64,000 nt of DNA, from NCBI RefSeq assembly GCF_003781945.1, contig NZ_RJJW01000011.1, positions 8,915-72,914 of the forward strand. Reading direction: 5' to 3'. Shown here piece after piece: positions 16,452 to 25,407 of the stretch. Source of the DNA: Halorubrum sp. CSM-61. Its GTDB lineage: Archaea > Halobacteriota > Halobacteria > Halobacteriales > Haloferacaceae. Position 1 is the first letter of the stretch, and every line of letters begins with the position of its first letter. Under the pieces are notes generated by a model. It saw nothing but the letters and a program-made list of their open reading frames with translations, searched no databases and was not told where the DNA came from. The translations under genes and the position numbers were made by a program.

Positions 16452-17537
16452 ATGACGCTCCCCGAACTCGACGTCGCGTTCATCGGGACTGGGGCGAACC
16501 CCGACGAGCCGTCGGTCGAAGGGTTTGCGATGGCGTACCAGCACGCCGCGGCCTACGGCAAGCTGGATCACTGCAACCTGGTCGGCTGTGCGGACATCGT
16601 CCGCGAGAACGCCGAGGCGTTCGCCGAGGAGTACGGCATCGACGACGACGGCGTCTTCGAGGACTACGAGGCGATGCTGGCGGCGGTCGAGCCCGACATC
16701 GTGAGCATCTGCACGCCGCCGGCCACGCACTCAGACCTCGTCGTCGGCGCCGCCGAAAGCGGCGTCGTCGACGCGATCCACTGCGAGAAGCCCATGGCGC
16801 TGACGTGGGGCGGCGCGAAGCGCATGGCCCGCGTCTGCGAGGAGGAAGGCGTCCAGCTGACCTTCAACCACATGCGCCGCTTCGGCGAGCCGTTCCGGGT
16901 CGCGAAGCGCAAGCTCGACGAGGGCGCCATCGGCGAGCTCCGCCGCATCGAGTACAGCTGGGGCAACTTCTACGACAACGGGACGCACGCGGTCGACATG
17001 TGCAACTACTTCAACGGCGAGCAGTCCGCGGAGTGGGTCATCGGCCAGCTGGACTACACGGAGGAGGACGTCCGCTTCGGCACGCACAACGAGAACCAGG
17101 TGCTGGCCTGCTGGGAGTACGAGAACGGCGTCTACGGCATGGCCGCGACGGGGCCGGCCGAGGCGGTCACCGACGCCGACTGGCGGCTCTCGGGCACCGA
17201 CGGGTACATGGACGTGCACCTGACGGACAAGCTGGCCGTGGAGGTGTACAGCACGGACCCCGACGACTGCGAGAAACTCGCCTTCGAGGAGATGGCGACG
17301 GGCGAGGAGACCTGTATCGACCTCGCCATCGCCGACGTCGCGCGGGCGGCCGCGACGGGTCAGCCCACGGAGCTCGCCGCGGAGAACGCGCTCAACGCCA
17401 CCGAGATCATCTTCGCCGGCTACGAGTCCGCGCGCCGGCGCGGTCGCGTCGACCTCCCGCTGGAGATCGAGGACAACCCCCTCGAGTCGATGGTCGACGA
17501 CGGCCAGCTCTCCCCGACCGCTCCCGTCGGGGAGTAG
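16452..17537 (+). CDS. Gfo/Idh/MocA-family oxidoreductase
   Basis: A 361-residue NAD(P)-dependent sugar or inositol dehydrogenase. The N-terminal nucleotide fold begins LDVAFIGTGANPDEP, and DIVSICTPPATHSDLVVGAA is the usual strand-loop with the CTP motif. The catalytic lysine lies in HCEKPMALTWGG (EKP), and TFNHMRRFGEPFRVAKRKLD opens the substrate domain with NGTHAVDMCNYF carrying the conserved His/Asp. It faces a sugar-phosphate isomerase gene 13 bases away (convergent), suggesting one polyol or sugar pathway. GC content returns to the genomic norm here, unlike the preceding 3 kb. The substrate is not known. Confidence 0.88.
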   Translation: MTLPELDVAFIGTGANPDEPSVEGFAMAYQHAAAYGKLDHCNLVGCADIVRENAEAFAEEYGIDDDGVFEDYEAMLAAVEPDIVSICTPPATHSDLVVGAAESGVVDAIHCEKPMALTWGGAKRMARVCEEEGVQLTFNHMRRFGEPFRVAKRKLDEGAIGELRRIEYSWGNFYDNGTHAVDMCNYFNGEQSAEWVIGQLDYTEEDVRFGTHNENQVLACWEYENGVYGMAATGPAEAVTDADWRLSGTDGYMDVHLTDKLAVEVYSTDPDDCEKLAFEEMATGEETCIDLAIADVARAAATGQPTELAAENALNATEIIFAGYESARRRGRVDLPLEIEDNPLESMVDDGQLSPTAPVGE

Positions 17538-17550
17538 TCTCGCCCGCCCG

Positions 17551-18309
17551 TCACTCCGCTGCGTCGCGGACGGCCGCGACCGTCTGCTCGACGGCTGGCG
17601 TCGGATTCTCGGCGTCGGCCTCGTATTCGATCACGAGCGGCTGGTCGAACGCCGTCTCCGTCTCGAGGAGGTCCAGAAGCTCCGACACGTCGAGCCGACC
17701 GGTTCCCGGGACGACCTCGTTCCCCTCGTCGTCGAAGTCCTTGAGGTGTAACGCCAGTACCCGGTCGCCGAGGCGCCGGATCACGTCGGCGGGCGCCTCT
17801 CCCGACCGGAAGAAGTGACCGGTGTCGACGCAGGCACCGAGACGCGGGGAGTCCGCCGACTCGAGCACTCTCGTTACCTCTTCGACCCGCGAGTACGTCG
17901 CACCGGGCCCGTGGTTGTGGATCGCCAAGTCCAGATCGAACTCGTCGGCGACCGAGAGGAGCCGGTCCCGGAGCCCATCGTCGTTCGGCGGGAACTCCAG
18001 CGAGCAGTACTCTCCACCCAGCCGATCGACCAGTTCGAAGGTCGCTCGGATCCGTTCCTCGTCGTCGTCCTCGAAGGGGACGACGCCGTAGCCACAGACC
18101 TCGATACCGCTGTCGGCGAGCCGGTCGCGAACGCGCTCGACCACCTCGGCGGCGGCGTCGGGTGCGACGTGCACGTCGCACAGTTCGATGGCGGAGACGC
18201 CCGTGCCCGAGAGCTCCGAGCAGATCTCGGAGACGTCGAACTCGCGGTACGTGAAGCTCTGGACGCCGATCTCGTACTGTCCGTCGGATCCGTCAGGTGC
18301 GGAACTCAT
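17551..18309 (-). CDS. Sugar-phosphate isomerase/epimerase (TIM barrel)
   Basis: A 252-residue protein of the xylose-isomerase-like/AP-endonuclease-2 barrel family. It has the beginning IGVQSFTYREFDVSEICSEL, ligands in EFPPNDDG and LAIHNHGPGATYSR, GACVDTGHFFRSGE with the conserved D-T-G-H, ALHLKDFDDEGNEVVPGTGR and the C-terminal VIEYEADAENP. The metal-binding Glu, Asp, His and Glu positions are all there. Convergent with the Gfo/Idh gene; such pairs often act together in inositol or keto-sugar catabolism. The exact substrate cannot be told. Confidence 0.85.
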   Translation of the reverse strand: MSSAPDGSDGQYEIGVQSFTYREFDVSEICSELSGTGVSAIELCDVHVAPDAAAEVVERVRDRLADSGIEVCGYGVVPFEDDDEERIRATFELVDRLGGEYCSLEFPPNDDGLRDRLLSVADEFDLDLAIHNHGPGATYSRVEEVTRVLESADSPRLGACVDTGHFFRSGEAPADVIRRLGDRVLALHLKDFDDEGNEVVPGTGRLDVSELLDLLETETAFDQPLVIEYEADAENPTPAVEQTVAAVRDAAE

Positions 18310-18703
18310 TCGACCCCTCCGTGCCGGGACGGAACGTGCCGTGTGACGTGACCGTGTGTGCCTCTCATCGCTTCTACGAGCCGACGGCGATGGTTAGTTA
18401 GGAGCGCCTTACCGGCGGAGTCGGTGGCACCGGCGGCACGAGCCCCAGCGAGTTCCGGCGGCGCCGCCCGTAACCCTCTCGCGGCGGCCCGTCGCGTCGA
18501 CCGCGAGTCAGGCTGGGCGGACCGTGACCCGTCGGCCGAGTCGCTGCCGCAATCACTTCCCGAGCACGCAGAAGCGGCGCGTCGGAGGCGGCGGCTGCGT
18601 CGCCTCTCGTGATCGTTCGTCCGGCCGATCGCGAGTGGAGTACCGTATTCTATAAAGAATAATAGGGGCGAGGCTATGTCATTCGGTACCAAATGACCTT
18701 CAT
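18310..18703. other. Gene-free stretch with promoter for the zinc-finger gene
   Basis: I see no gene in the GC-rich 18310-18640 part. Near 18646-18660 an AT-rich TATA-like sequence (ttctataaagaat) precedes the small zinc-finger gene by about 50 bases. Confidence 0.5.
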
Positions 18704-18835
18704 ATGCGACCAGAAACAGAGATCGGCGGACGAGAACTGTACGAATGTTTCGAGTGCGGTGCGCGCACCGAGACGGGCGGCACCTGCGAGTGCGGCGGCG
18801 AGCTTCAACACCTCGGGCGGTCGCGAGACCTGTAG
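18704..18835 (+). CDS. Very small zinc-finger (rubrerythrin-like) protein
   Basis: A 43-residue protein, MRPETEIGGRELYECFECGA and onward, ending GGELQHLGRSRDL. One knuckle is Cys-x2-Cys in YECFECG, and the second is Cys-x-Cys in TCECGG. The conserved tail LQHLGRSRDL matches the haloarchaeal family of small zinc-binding proteins often labelled rubrerythrin-like, where the second knuckle is usually CxxC. The shortened second knuckle is a deviation. It is convergent with the membrane-anchored winged-helix gene, 13 bases away. Function unknown; small zinc-finger proteins in haloarchaea have been tied to motility and biofilm traits. Confidence 0.75.
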   Translation: MRPETEIGGRELYECFECGARTETGGTCECGGELQHLGRSRDL

Positions 18836-18848
18836 CGGCGGCGGGGGC

Positions 18849-20057
18849 TCATTTCCCGTCGCCGTTGCCGCCCTCGTCCGCACCGCCGCTGTCGTCGTCC
18901 CCCCCATCTTCGCCTCCCGTCGCGTCGTAGTCCGGCAGCGAGAGGACGTTCTCGCGGCCGAGCCGGAACCCGTCGAGGTCGCCCTCGTCGCGGAGCCCCG
19001 TCACGACCTGACTCGTCTTGGCGGCGGTCCAGTCGAGCTCCTCGGCGACCCGCTTCTGTTTCACCCGCCCGCCGTTGGCCTCGACGAGCCGGAGCACCTG
19101 CTCCTCGTTGCTCAACAGGTCGGCGTCGATCGGCGGGGCCGACTCGGAACCGCCGTCGTCGTGAGCGTCATCCCCGCCGTCGGCGTCGCCTCCCGTCTCG
19201 TCCTCACCGCTCTCGGATTCCTCGCCGGGACCGTCCGGTCCGTCGTCGGTGTCGCCCGCGTCGGCCGCCGACTCGCCCGAGCCGGTCGCGACCGGCCCCC
19301 CCGACGACTGGCCGGAACGCGAACTCCCCCACGGGCGACGCCGGTAGCCGACCGCGGCGACGAACGCCACGAGCAGCCCGACCGCGACGGCCAAGATCGG
19401 CCCGGCGGAGCGTCCCTCGGGCTCGATCGTCACTCGGGGCTGGCCCTCCGTGAAGTCGGCCGGGCCCCGCCAGACGACCGCGCTCTCGCGGGTTTCGGTC
19501 GGTGAGGGCGACGCGTCGCCGAGCCGGTAGCCGTCCTCCCACGAGACGATGAGCGACGAGGCCTCGTCGAGGAACAGCGCGTCGATCGCGTCCCCGACCA
19601 CGAGCCGGTCGTCCTCGACGGCCGCGAAGTTGCTCCACTCGAACCGGTAGGTGATGACGCCGTACGACTGCGGGAGCTCGCGCCGCTCGGCCGTCACCGA
19701 GACGTTCGTGACGTTCATCTCGCGGCCCGTCGCGTTCTCGGCGACGGCGGCCGTCGCGCGCATGCGCTCGCCGAACCGGCCCGTGTAGGCGTCCGGGTCC
19801 GACTCCACGTCCGCGCGGAGGTCCTCGAAGGCCTGCTCCTCGTCGTCGTTCGCGAGCCGGACCCGGTACTGCGTCTCCCAGACCGCGTCGCCGTCGGGTT
19901 CCACGGAGACCTCGATCAGGACGTCGTCCGGGTCGACGTCCATCTGAGCGAAGCCGCCGGCCGGGAGGCCGGCGCCGCTCTGTGCGGCCCCGCCCGACGC
20001 GAGGCCGGCGCTGGCGACGACCGCGACGGCGACCAGAAGGAGCACCGTTCGCTGCAC
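18849..20057 (-). CDS. Membrane-anchored winged-helix protein with exported sensor domain
   Basis: A 402-residue protein from GTG 20057. The signal peptide VQRTVLLLVAVAVVASAGLA is followed by an extracellular beta-rich domain (residues 30-215) and a single membrane helix (ILAVAVGLLVAFVAAVGYRR). An acidic linker follows, then a cytoplasmic winged helix (LSNEEQVLRLVEANGGRVKQ, then ELDWTAAKTSQVVTGLRDEG). The layout (DUF7345/DUF7343-like) is that of a one-component transmembrane regulator. An ATG at 20096 also exists, but a TATA-like gatttatcc at 20080-20088 sits inside that extension about 27 bases before the GTG. It lies downstream of another exported protein gene. Confidence 0.75.
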   Translation of the reverse strand: MQRTVLLLVAVAVVASAGLASGGAAQSGAGLPAGGFAQMDVDPDDVLIEVSVEPDGDAVWETQYRVRLANDDEEQAFEDLRADVESDPDAYTGRFGERMRATAAVAENATGREMNVTNVSVTAERRELPQSYGVITYRFEWSNFAAVEDDRLVVGDAIDALFLDEASSLIVSWEDGYRLGDASPSPTETRESAVVWRGPADFTEGQPRVTIEPEGRSAGPILAVAVGLLVAFVAAVGYRRRPWGSSRSGQSSGGPVATGSGESAADAGDTDDGPDGPGEESESGEDETGGDADGGDDAHDDGGSESAPPIDADLLSNEEQVLRLVEANGGRVKQKRVAEELDWTAAKTSQVVTGLRDEGDLDGFRLGRENVLSLPDYDATGGEDGGDDDSGGADEGGNGDGK

Positions 20058-20218
20058 GGACGGACAGTTACGAGGCTCGGATAAATCGCTTCCCATCTCA
20101 CGAGTGAGGACGGACCGCGATCGGAGCGGACGTCGTCCGCACGTGTCGACCGTTCCGGACGTGCGCACCGGTCCGGACGCTTGCAAGCGTTCCACGTCGC
20201 GGGCGGGTTAACCACGTC

Positions 20219-21337
20219 TTATCCATCGATATCGACGACGACTCCCCGAACGAAGTCGGCTCCGTCGGCCACCGGTCCCGCGACGCGCTCCGCGACCGCG
20301 CCGACCGCGTTCGCGGTGTCGGCGCCGACGCCGTTCCCGTTGTCGTTGTCGGCGTCGGCTCCGCTCCCGTTGTCGGCGCCCGGTCGGTCGTCGCCGTCGC
20401 TGCCGTCGCCAGACGGCGACGGGTCGTCGCGCGGGGACGTCGCGTTCCCCTCGTCGGCCCCGGTCCCTCGATCGGCGCCGCCGCTCGCGTTCATACCGGT
20501 TCCCCCGTCGTCGACCGAGTTTCCGACCGCGTTCGTCGCGTTGTCGCCGGCGTCCGTTTCGTTACCGCGGTCCGGCCGGCCGTCGCCGGCACCGGGACCG
20601 TCACCCGCTCCGGGGCCGTCACTCGCTCCCGGCCCGTCCCCGGCGTCCGATCCGTTTCCGCGTTCGGGGCCCCCGCCGGCGCCGACGCCCTCCGGCGGAC
20701 CGCGCCGCTCGGACGCCAGCGGGCCGCCCACGTCGTCGCCGGCGACGCCGCGAGCGATGGCCGCGACCTCGGGGCCGCTGGCCTCGCTCGCGCGGTCGCG
20801 GAGCCCGGTGAGCCGCTCGTCGTCGAGCCCGCGGTTCGCCCTCGCCTCCGCCGGGAGCTCGCGAGCGACGTCGGCGCTCCGGTTGGCCTCGCGTTTGACC
20901 GCCTCGGCCCGGGCGCTCGTCTCCGCCATGCGAGCGGCGAACGCGCCCTGCGTCAGCTCGCCGGCGTCGCGGCGCTCGCGGAGCTCCCGCTGGCGCCCTT
21001 CGATCGCGGCCAGCCGCTCCTCGGTCCCGTTCAGCCGCTCGGCGACTAGGTCGGCCCGCTCCTCGGGCGTCTCGGTGCGGTTGAGCGCGACCTCGAACGA
21101 CCGCGACTCGACCTCGCCGGAGATCTCGGCGCGCTGGACCCCGATCACGCCCGAGAGGCGTTCGCCGGGGCTGATGTCGGTTCCGTCACTCGTCTCCGTC
21201 TCGTTGCCCTCGCCCGTCTCGTTCGCCGCCACCGGGTCGTCCTGCGCGACGGCCGTCCCGACGGGGCCGGCCGCTGCGATCCCGGCGACGCCGACCAGCA
21301 CGACCGCGACGGCGATGAGCGCGATCCCTCGTCTCAT
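20219..21337 (-). CDS. Exported low-complexity protein (DUF7096-like)
   Basis: A 372-residue protein. The signal peptide (residues 1-31, IALIAVAVVLVGVAGIAAAG) is followed by a helical domain at about 65-190 rich in Arg/Glu (ERADLVAERLNGTEERLAAI and GRQRELRERRDAGELTQGAF) that may form a coiled coil. Residues 200-340 are Gly/Asp/Asn low-complexity with GAGDGPGA repeats and many NxT/NxS sites. The C-terminus is a short amphipathic segment. Similar haloarchaeal exported proteins carry the DUF7096 label. A strong TATA (tatatata, 21363-21370) lies about 30 bases before the ATG. It could be the partner of the membrane regulator downstream; that is only suggested by adjacency. Confidence 0.7.
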   Translation of the reverse strand: MRRGIALIAVAVVLVGVAGIAAAGPVGTAVAQDDPVAANETGEGNETETSDGTDISPGERLSGVIGVQRAEISGEVESRSFEVALNRTETPEERADLVAERLNGTEERLAAIEGRQRELRERRDAGELTQGAFAARMAETSARAEAVKREANRSADVARELPAEARANRGLDDERLTGLRDRASEASGPEVAAIARGVAGDDVGGPLASERRGPPEGVGAGGGPERGNGSDAGDGPGASDGPGAGDGPGAGDGRPDRGNETDAGDNATNAVGNSVDDGGTGMNASGGADRGTGADEGNATSPRDDPSPSGDGSDGDDRPGADNGSGADADNDNGNGVGADTANAVGAVAERVAGPVADGADFVRGVVVDIDG

Positions 21338-21442
21338 TACCTGCCGGTACGCGACGTATCCCTATATATACCGATCTCCGTTAAGCCGGATCAAGCCGGA
21401 TTAAACGCGGGACCGCAGCGGGGTGAATTCGAAGCGAACGAC

Positions 21443-22918
21443 TCAGTACGACTTCGCGAAGTACGCCGTCCGCTCGGCGTCGTCGTCGCAGATCGCGCAG
21501 GTCTCGTCGCCGTCCCCGCCGGCGAGAGGGTCCTCGTCGTCGAACGGGACCATCACGATCTCGGCGGCCATCGGCTCCTTGATCGGCTCCTCGCAGTCCT
21601 CGTCGCCGCACCACGGGGCCTTCACGTAGCCGCCGTGCTGGCCGAGCGTGCCGAGGATGTCGGCGCGGTCGTCGGCCTCGCGGACCTCGCCGTCGAGGGT
21701 CTCCTCGGCGGCGGCGTACAGCTTCGCGTACACCTCGTCGAAGTGGTCGCGGACCGTCTCGACGACCCCGTCCCGGTCCTCGACGACGCTCTCGCCGTCG
21801 GGTCGGTGGACGAGGGTGAGCTCGTCGTCCTCGACCTCGTGGGGGCCGATCTCGATCCGGAGCGGGACGCCGTTGAGCTCGTGTTCGTTGAACTTGAACC
21901 CGGGGTTGCGCCCGTCGCGGTCGTCGAGCTCGACGCGGATCCCCGCGTCGTCGAGGTCGTCGGCGACGCCCTCGGCGTACTCCAACACGTCGTCTTTCGT
22001 GTCCTCCTGCCAGATCGGGACGACGACGACCTGCTCGGGGGCGACGCCGGGCGGGAGCACGAGCCCCTGCTCGTCGGAGTGGGTCATGATCAGCGCGCCG
22101 AGCGCGCGCCACGAGAGCCCCCACGAGGTGGTGTGCGCGAGCCGCTCCTCCTCGTCCTCGTCGGAGAAGGTGATGTCGAACGCCTCCGCGAACGACTGCC
22201 CGAGGTGGTGGGAGGTGCCCGCCTGCACCGACTTGCCGTCCGGCATCAGCGCCTCGACGGTCGTGGTCGTCTCCGCGCCGGGGAACGTGTCGTGGTCGGG
22301 CTTTTGCCCCTTCAGCACGGGCATCGCCAGCAGGTCCTCGTAGACGGAGGCGTACTGGTCGAGCCGCGTCATCGTCTCGTCCCACGCGTCCTCCGCGGTG
22401 GCGTGGGCGGTGTGGCCCTCCTGCCAGAGGAACTCCTTCGTGCGGAAGAACGGCTTCGTCTCGGTCGCCTCCCAGCGCACGACCGAGCACCACTGGTTCA
22501 CGCGCAGCGGGAGGTCGCGGTGGCTCCGGACCCACTGGCTGATGTACGGCGTGATGATCGACTCGGAGGTGGGCCGGACCGCGAGCCGCTCTTCGAGCTC
22601 CTCGTTGCCCGCCTCGGTCACCCACGCGACCTCGGGATCGAACCCCTCGACGATGTCCTTCTCGCGTTCGAGGTACGACTCGGGGATGAAGAGGGGGAAG
22701 TAGGCGTTCTGGACGCCGGTGTCCTTGAACTTCGCGTCGAGGAACCCCTGCAGTCGCTCCCACACCGCGTACGCGCGGGGGCGGGTGACGATGAACCCGC
22801 TCATCCCCTCGGGGCCGTAGTCCGCCAGCCCCGCCTTCTGTACGACCTCGGCGTACCACTCGCCGGTGTTGTGTGACTTGGACTCGGTGATACCGAGCTC
22901 CTGGTCGTCGTCGCTCAT
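21443..22918 (-). CDS. proS: Prolyl-tRNA synthetase, archaeal/eukaryotic type
   Basis: A 491-residue class II synthetase that charges tRNA-Pro. Motif 1 lies around MSGFIVTRPRAYAVWERLQG, and motif 2 around VNQWCSVVRWEATETKPFFR with TKEFLWQEGHTAH. Motif 3 is near GLSWRALGALIMTHSDEQGL. The anticodon-binding domain follows (VVPIWQEDTKDDVLEYAEG), and the C-terminal zinc domain has WCGDEDCEEPIK and CAICDDDAERTAY with four Cys, ending in the typical KSY Tyr terminus. A TATA (cttaaaac, about 22944-22951) lies 27 bases upstream. Single-gene unit. Confidence 0.95.
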   Translation of the reverse strand: MSDDDQELGITESKSHNTGEWYAEVVQKAGLADYGPEGMSGFIVTRPRAYAVWERLQGFLDAKFKDTGVQNAYFPLFIPESYLEREKDIVEGFDPEVAWVTEAGNEELEERLAVRPTSESIITPYISQWVRSHRDLPLRVNQWCSVVRWEATETKPFFRTKEFLWQEGHTAHATAEDAWDETMTRLDQYASVYEDLLAMPVLKGQKPDHDTFPGAETTTTVEALMPDGKSVQAGTSHHLGQSFAEAFDITFSDEDEEERLAHTTSWGLSWRALGALIMTHSDEQGLVLPPGVAPEQVVVVPIWQEDTKDDVLEYAEGVADDLDDAGIRVELDDRDGRNPGFKFNEHELNGVPLRIEIGPHEVEDDELTLVHRPDGESVVEDRDGVVETVRDHFDEVYAKLYAAAEETLDGEVREADDRADILGTLGQHGGYVKAPWCGDEDCEEPIKEPMAAEIVMVPFDDEDPLAGGDGDETCAICDDDAERTAYFAKSY

Positions 22919-23078
22919 TGTCCAGTGAAGGGTGGGTCGCGGGCTTAAAACGTCCGAAGCCGTGCGGCCGCGTCGCGATCTCGACGCCGCCTCCCCGGCT
23001 CGTCGGCCGGCCGCCGGGTCGTTTCAGCCCGCCGGAACGCGGAGAAACGTTAACCCGATCCGGGCGCCTACCCCTGGT

Positions 23079-23681
23079 ATGGACCTGACGGGGCTGCACC
23101 GGCACACGCCCAAGGAGGTGACCCGGGCGCGCCGCGAGGCCGCCGTGTTGGCGCCCGTCATCGAGCGGAGCGGCGAGGCCTACCTGCTGTTCACCAAGCG
23201 CGCGGCCCACCTCGGGAGACACCCCGGGCAGATGAGCTTCCCCGGCGGCGGCCGCGAGCCGATCGACCGCACCCTGACCGACACCGCGCTCCGCGAGGCT
23301 CACGAGGAGGTCGGCATGCGGCCCGACGAGGTCGACGTCGTCGGCCGGCTCGACGACACGCGGACCTCCTCCGCCTACCGGATCCGCCCGTTCGTCGGCG
23401 TCGCGCCCGACCGGGAGTACATCCCCGACGAGTCGGAGGTCGCGGAGGTCGCGGTGCTCCCCGTCAGCGGGCTGACCGACCCCGCGAACTACGAGACGGA
23501 GCGGCGCGTCGGCCACCCGGAGTACGGCGACCACCGCGTCCACTTCTTCCACGTCGACGGCTACACCGTCTGGGGCGCGACCGGCGGGATGGTCGTGCAG
23601 CTCTTGGAGCGAACGACCGACTGGCGCGCGCCCGAGGAGGTCGATCGGGTCGTCGGGGCGGACGCGGAACTACCCATTTGA
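23079..23681 (+). CDS. Nudix hydrolase, CoA pyrophosphatase type
   Basis: A 200-residue enzyme probably splitting CoA or its derivatives into adenosine 3',5'-bisphosphate and phosphopantetheine. The Nudix box runs GGGREPIDRTLTDTALREAH and continues EEVGM. It is preceded by the family block YLLFTKRAAHLGRHPGQMSF (LLxxR..L..H.GQ..FPGG), which marks the NudL/YeaB subgroup. Start ATG 23079 follows a TATA-like gttaacc at about 23050. The open frame upstream of this start has no coding character. Confidence 0.85.
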   Translation: MDLTGLHRHTPKEVTRARREAAVLAPVIERSGEAYLLFTKRAAHLGRHPGQMSFPGGGREPIDRTLTDTALREAHEEVGMRPDEVDVVGRLDDTRTSSAYRIRPFVGVAPDREYIPDESEVAEVAVLPVSGLTDPANYETERRVGHPEYGDHRVHFFHVDGYTVWGATGGMVVQLLERTTDWRAPEEVDRVVGADAELPI

Positions 23682-23737
23682 ACGGGCGCCGGCGGAGGCG
23701 GAGACCGTCTCCGCGTCTCCGACCGCTGCCGTCACTC

Positions 23738-23746
23738 TTTATAAAT
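23738..23746 (+). promoter_or_regulatory. TATA box of aldo/keto reductase gene
   Basis: The sequence tttataaat is centred 25 bases before ATG 23767, the leaderless spacing. Confidence 0.7.
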
Positions 23747-23766
23747 CGGCGTCGAGACGTGCGAAC

Positions 23767-24792
23767 ATGGACTACCGACGGCTCGGCAACACGGGACTCA
23801 GCGTCTCCGAGCTCTGCTTCGGGACGTGGCGCTTCGGGCGGGAGACGAACGGCGTCGTCGAGACGGGACGGGAGGAGGCCCACGAGCTCCTCGACGCGGC
23901 GGCGGATCACGGGATCAACTTCATCGACACCGCGAACGTGTACGGGTCGCCGCACGGGACGAGCGAGAAGTACGTCGGCGAGTGGCTCGCGGAGCGCGAC
24001 CGCGAGGACTACGTGATCGCCTCGAAGGTGTACTTCCCGTTCGACGGGCGCGGCGAGCCCGGCCCCAACGACTCGGGGCTCGGACGCAAGCACATTCGGG
24101 CGCAGGTCGAGGGCACCCTCGACCGGCTCGACACCGACTATCTCGACGTCTACTACATCCACCGCTGGGACGAGGAGACGCCCATCGAGGAGACGATGCG
24201 CGTCCTCGACGAGCTCGTCTCGGAGGGGAAGGTCCACTACCTCGGCGCGTCGACGATGGCGGCGTGGCGCCTGACGAAGGCGCTGTGGACCGCCGACGTC
24301 AACGACTACGCCGACTTCGACGTGGTCCAGCCGCTCCACCACGCCGGCTACTACGAGGACGTGAGCGAGTACCTCGACGTGTGCGCCGATCAGGACCTGG
24401 CGGTCTGTCCGTACTCCCCGCTCGCGGGCGGATTCCTCACCGGGAAGTACGAGCGCGCCGATCCCGACGACCCCGAGGAGGTGATCGCGCCGGACGGCTC
24501 GCGCGCGAGCTTCGACGACCGGTTCGAGCGCTTCTACCTCTCCGAGCGCGGCTGGAAGGTGCTCGACGCGGTCCGCGAGGTCGCCGACGAACTCGACGCG
24601 ACGCCGGCGCAGGTCGCGCTCGCGTGGCTCACCGAGTGGGACGAGTTCACCTGCGTCCCCATCGTCGGCGCGCGCACGACCGACCAGCTGGCCGAGAACG
24701 TCGCCGCGACCGACCTCGCGCTCTCCGACGCGCAGTGGGATCGGATCATGGACGCGCGGTACGACCCGGACGGGAACCTCTGGGGTCACTGA
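23767..24792 (+). CDS. Aldo/keto reductase
   Basis: A 341-residue (alpha/beta)8-barrel NADPH-dependent reductase. The catalytic tetrad is visible as Asp54 and Tyr59 (NFIDTANVYG), Lys87 (VIASKVYF) and His132 (YYIHRWD). The N-terminus MDYRRLGNTGLSVSELCFGT and the cofactor-binding CPYSPLAGGFLTGKYER belong to the group related to potassium-channel beta subunits and YghZ-like general-stress reductases. The C-terminal block VPIVGARTTDQLAENVAATD is the NADPH clamp. The substrate is unknown. It is transcribed alone, convergent with the next gene. Confidence 0.9.
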   Translation: MDYRRLGNTGLSVSELCFGTWRFGRETNGVVETGREEAHELLDAAADHGINFIDTANVYGSPHGTSEKYVGEWLAERDREDYVIASKVYFPFDGRGEPGPNDSGLGRKHIRAQVEGTLDRLDTDYLDVYYIHRWDEETPIEETMRVLDELVSEGKVHYLGASTMAAWRLTKALWTADVNDYADFDVVQPLHHAGYYEDVSEYLDVCADQDLAVCPYSPLAGGFLTGKYERADPDDPEEVIAPDGSRASFDDRFERFYLSERGWKVLDAVREVADELDATPAQVALAWLTEWDEFTCVPIVGARTTDQLAENVAATDLALSDAQWDRIMDARYDPDGNLWGH

Positions 24793-24833
24793 GGGGGGCC
24801 GGAAGACCGAGCGAGTGGCGACCGCAACGCCCG

Positions 24834-25292
24834 CTACGCGTCGAAGTCGGGCAGGTCGTCGGGCGCCTCGAAATCGGCCTCCCAGTCGATGTACTCCTCT
24901 TTCAGCGTTTCACAGACGATCTGTCCGAGCTCCGTAAGCCCCGCGTTGATCGCGGAGACGGTGCCCCACGAGTCCAACTCCGAGTGGAGGTCGCGCTCCT
25001 TCCAGTCCTCGGGGAGCCCGGGCGCGTGGTAGCCCACCCGGTCGGCGAAGTCGTCCCAGAAGAAGTCGAACCGGGAGACCAACTCGAGGTCGACGGCGAT
25101 CGCCCAGTCCGCCTCGTCCATGTCGGTGGTGTCGGCCCACTCGGAGAACGCGTCCTCCCACGCGCCCTCGTGAAGGAGTGCCTCCAGATCGTCGCGGCGG
25201 TACTCGCCGCCGGCGACCTCCGCGTCCTCGTACTCGTTGGGGTCGACGGCGGCGAGTTCGGGCGGCTCCGGCGGGTCGACGTCGAGGCTCAT
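24834..25292 (-). CDS. Conserved haloarchaeal hypothetical protein
   Basis: A 152-residue soluble acidic protein starting at ATG 25292 (MSLDVDPPEPPELAAVDPNE). It is rich in Trp (AWEDAFSEWADTTDMDEADW, then FDFFWDDFADRVGYHAPGLP), with no membrane segment, signal peptide or cysteine cluster except one Cys near VCETLKEEY. I recognise it only as the kind of conserved cytoplasmic protein found across Halobacteria. No function is proposed. The frame upstream of 25292 is open but lacks coding features. Confidence 0.65.
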   Translation of the reverse strand: MSLDVDPPEPPELAAVDPNEYEDAEVAGGEYRRDDLEALLHEGAWEDAFSEWADTTDMDEADWAIAVDLELVSRFDFFWDDFADRVGYHAPGLPEDWKERDLHSELDSWGTVSAINAGLTELGQIVCETLKEEYIDWEADFEAPDDLPDFDA

Positions 25293-25407
25293 GTGCCCGT
25301 CTCCGCGCCGACGGCCCAAAACGCTACGGGAGCGCGGCGGCGGGCGTCGCGCCGACCGCCGATACCGATCCGGACCTTTTACCGCGCTGCCGATCCGACG
25401 GGTTCGC

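Noticed and set aside
16165..16455. Open frame of 96 codons before the Gfo/Idh gene
   Set aside because: It has no recognised homology, a poor start and codon use unlike this genome, and it overlaps the AT-rich leader and inverted repeat.
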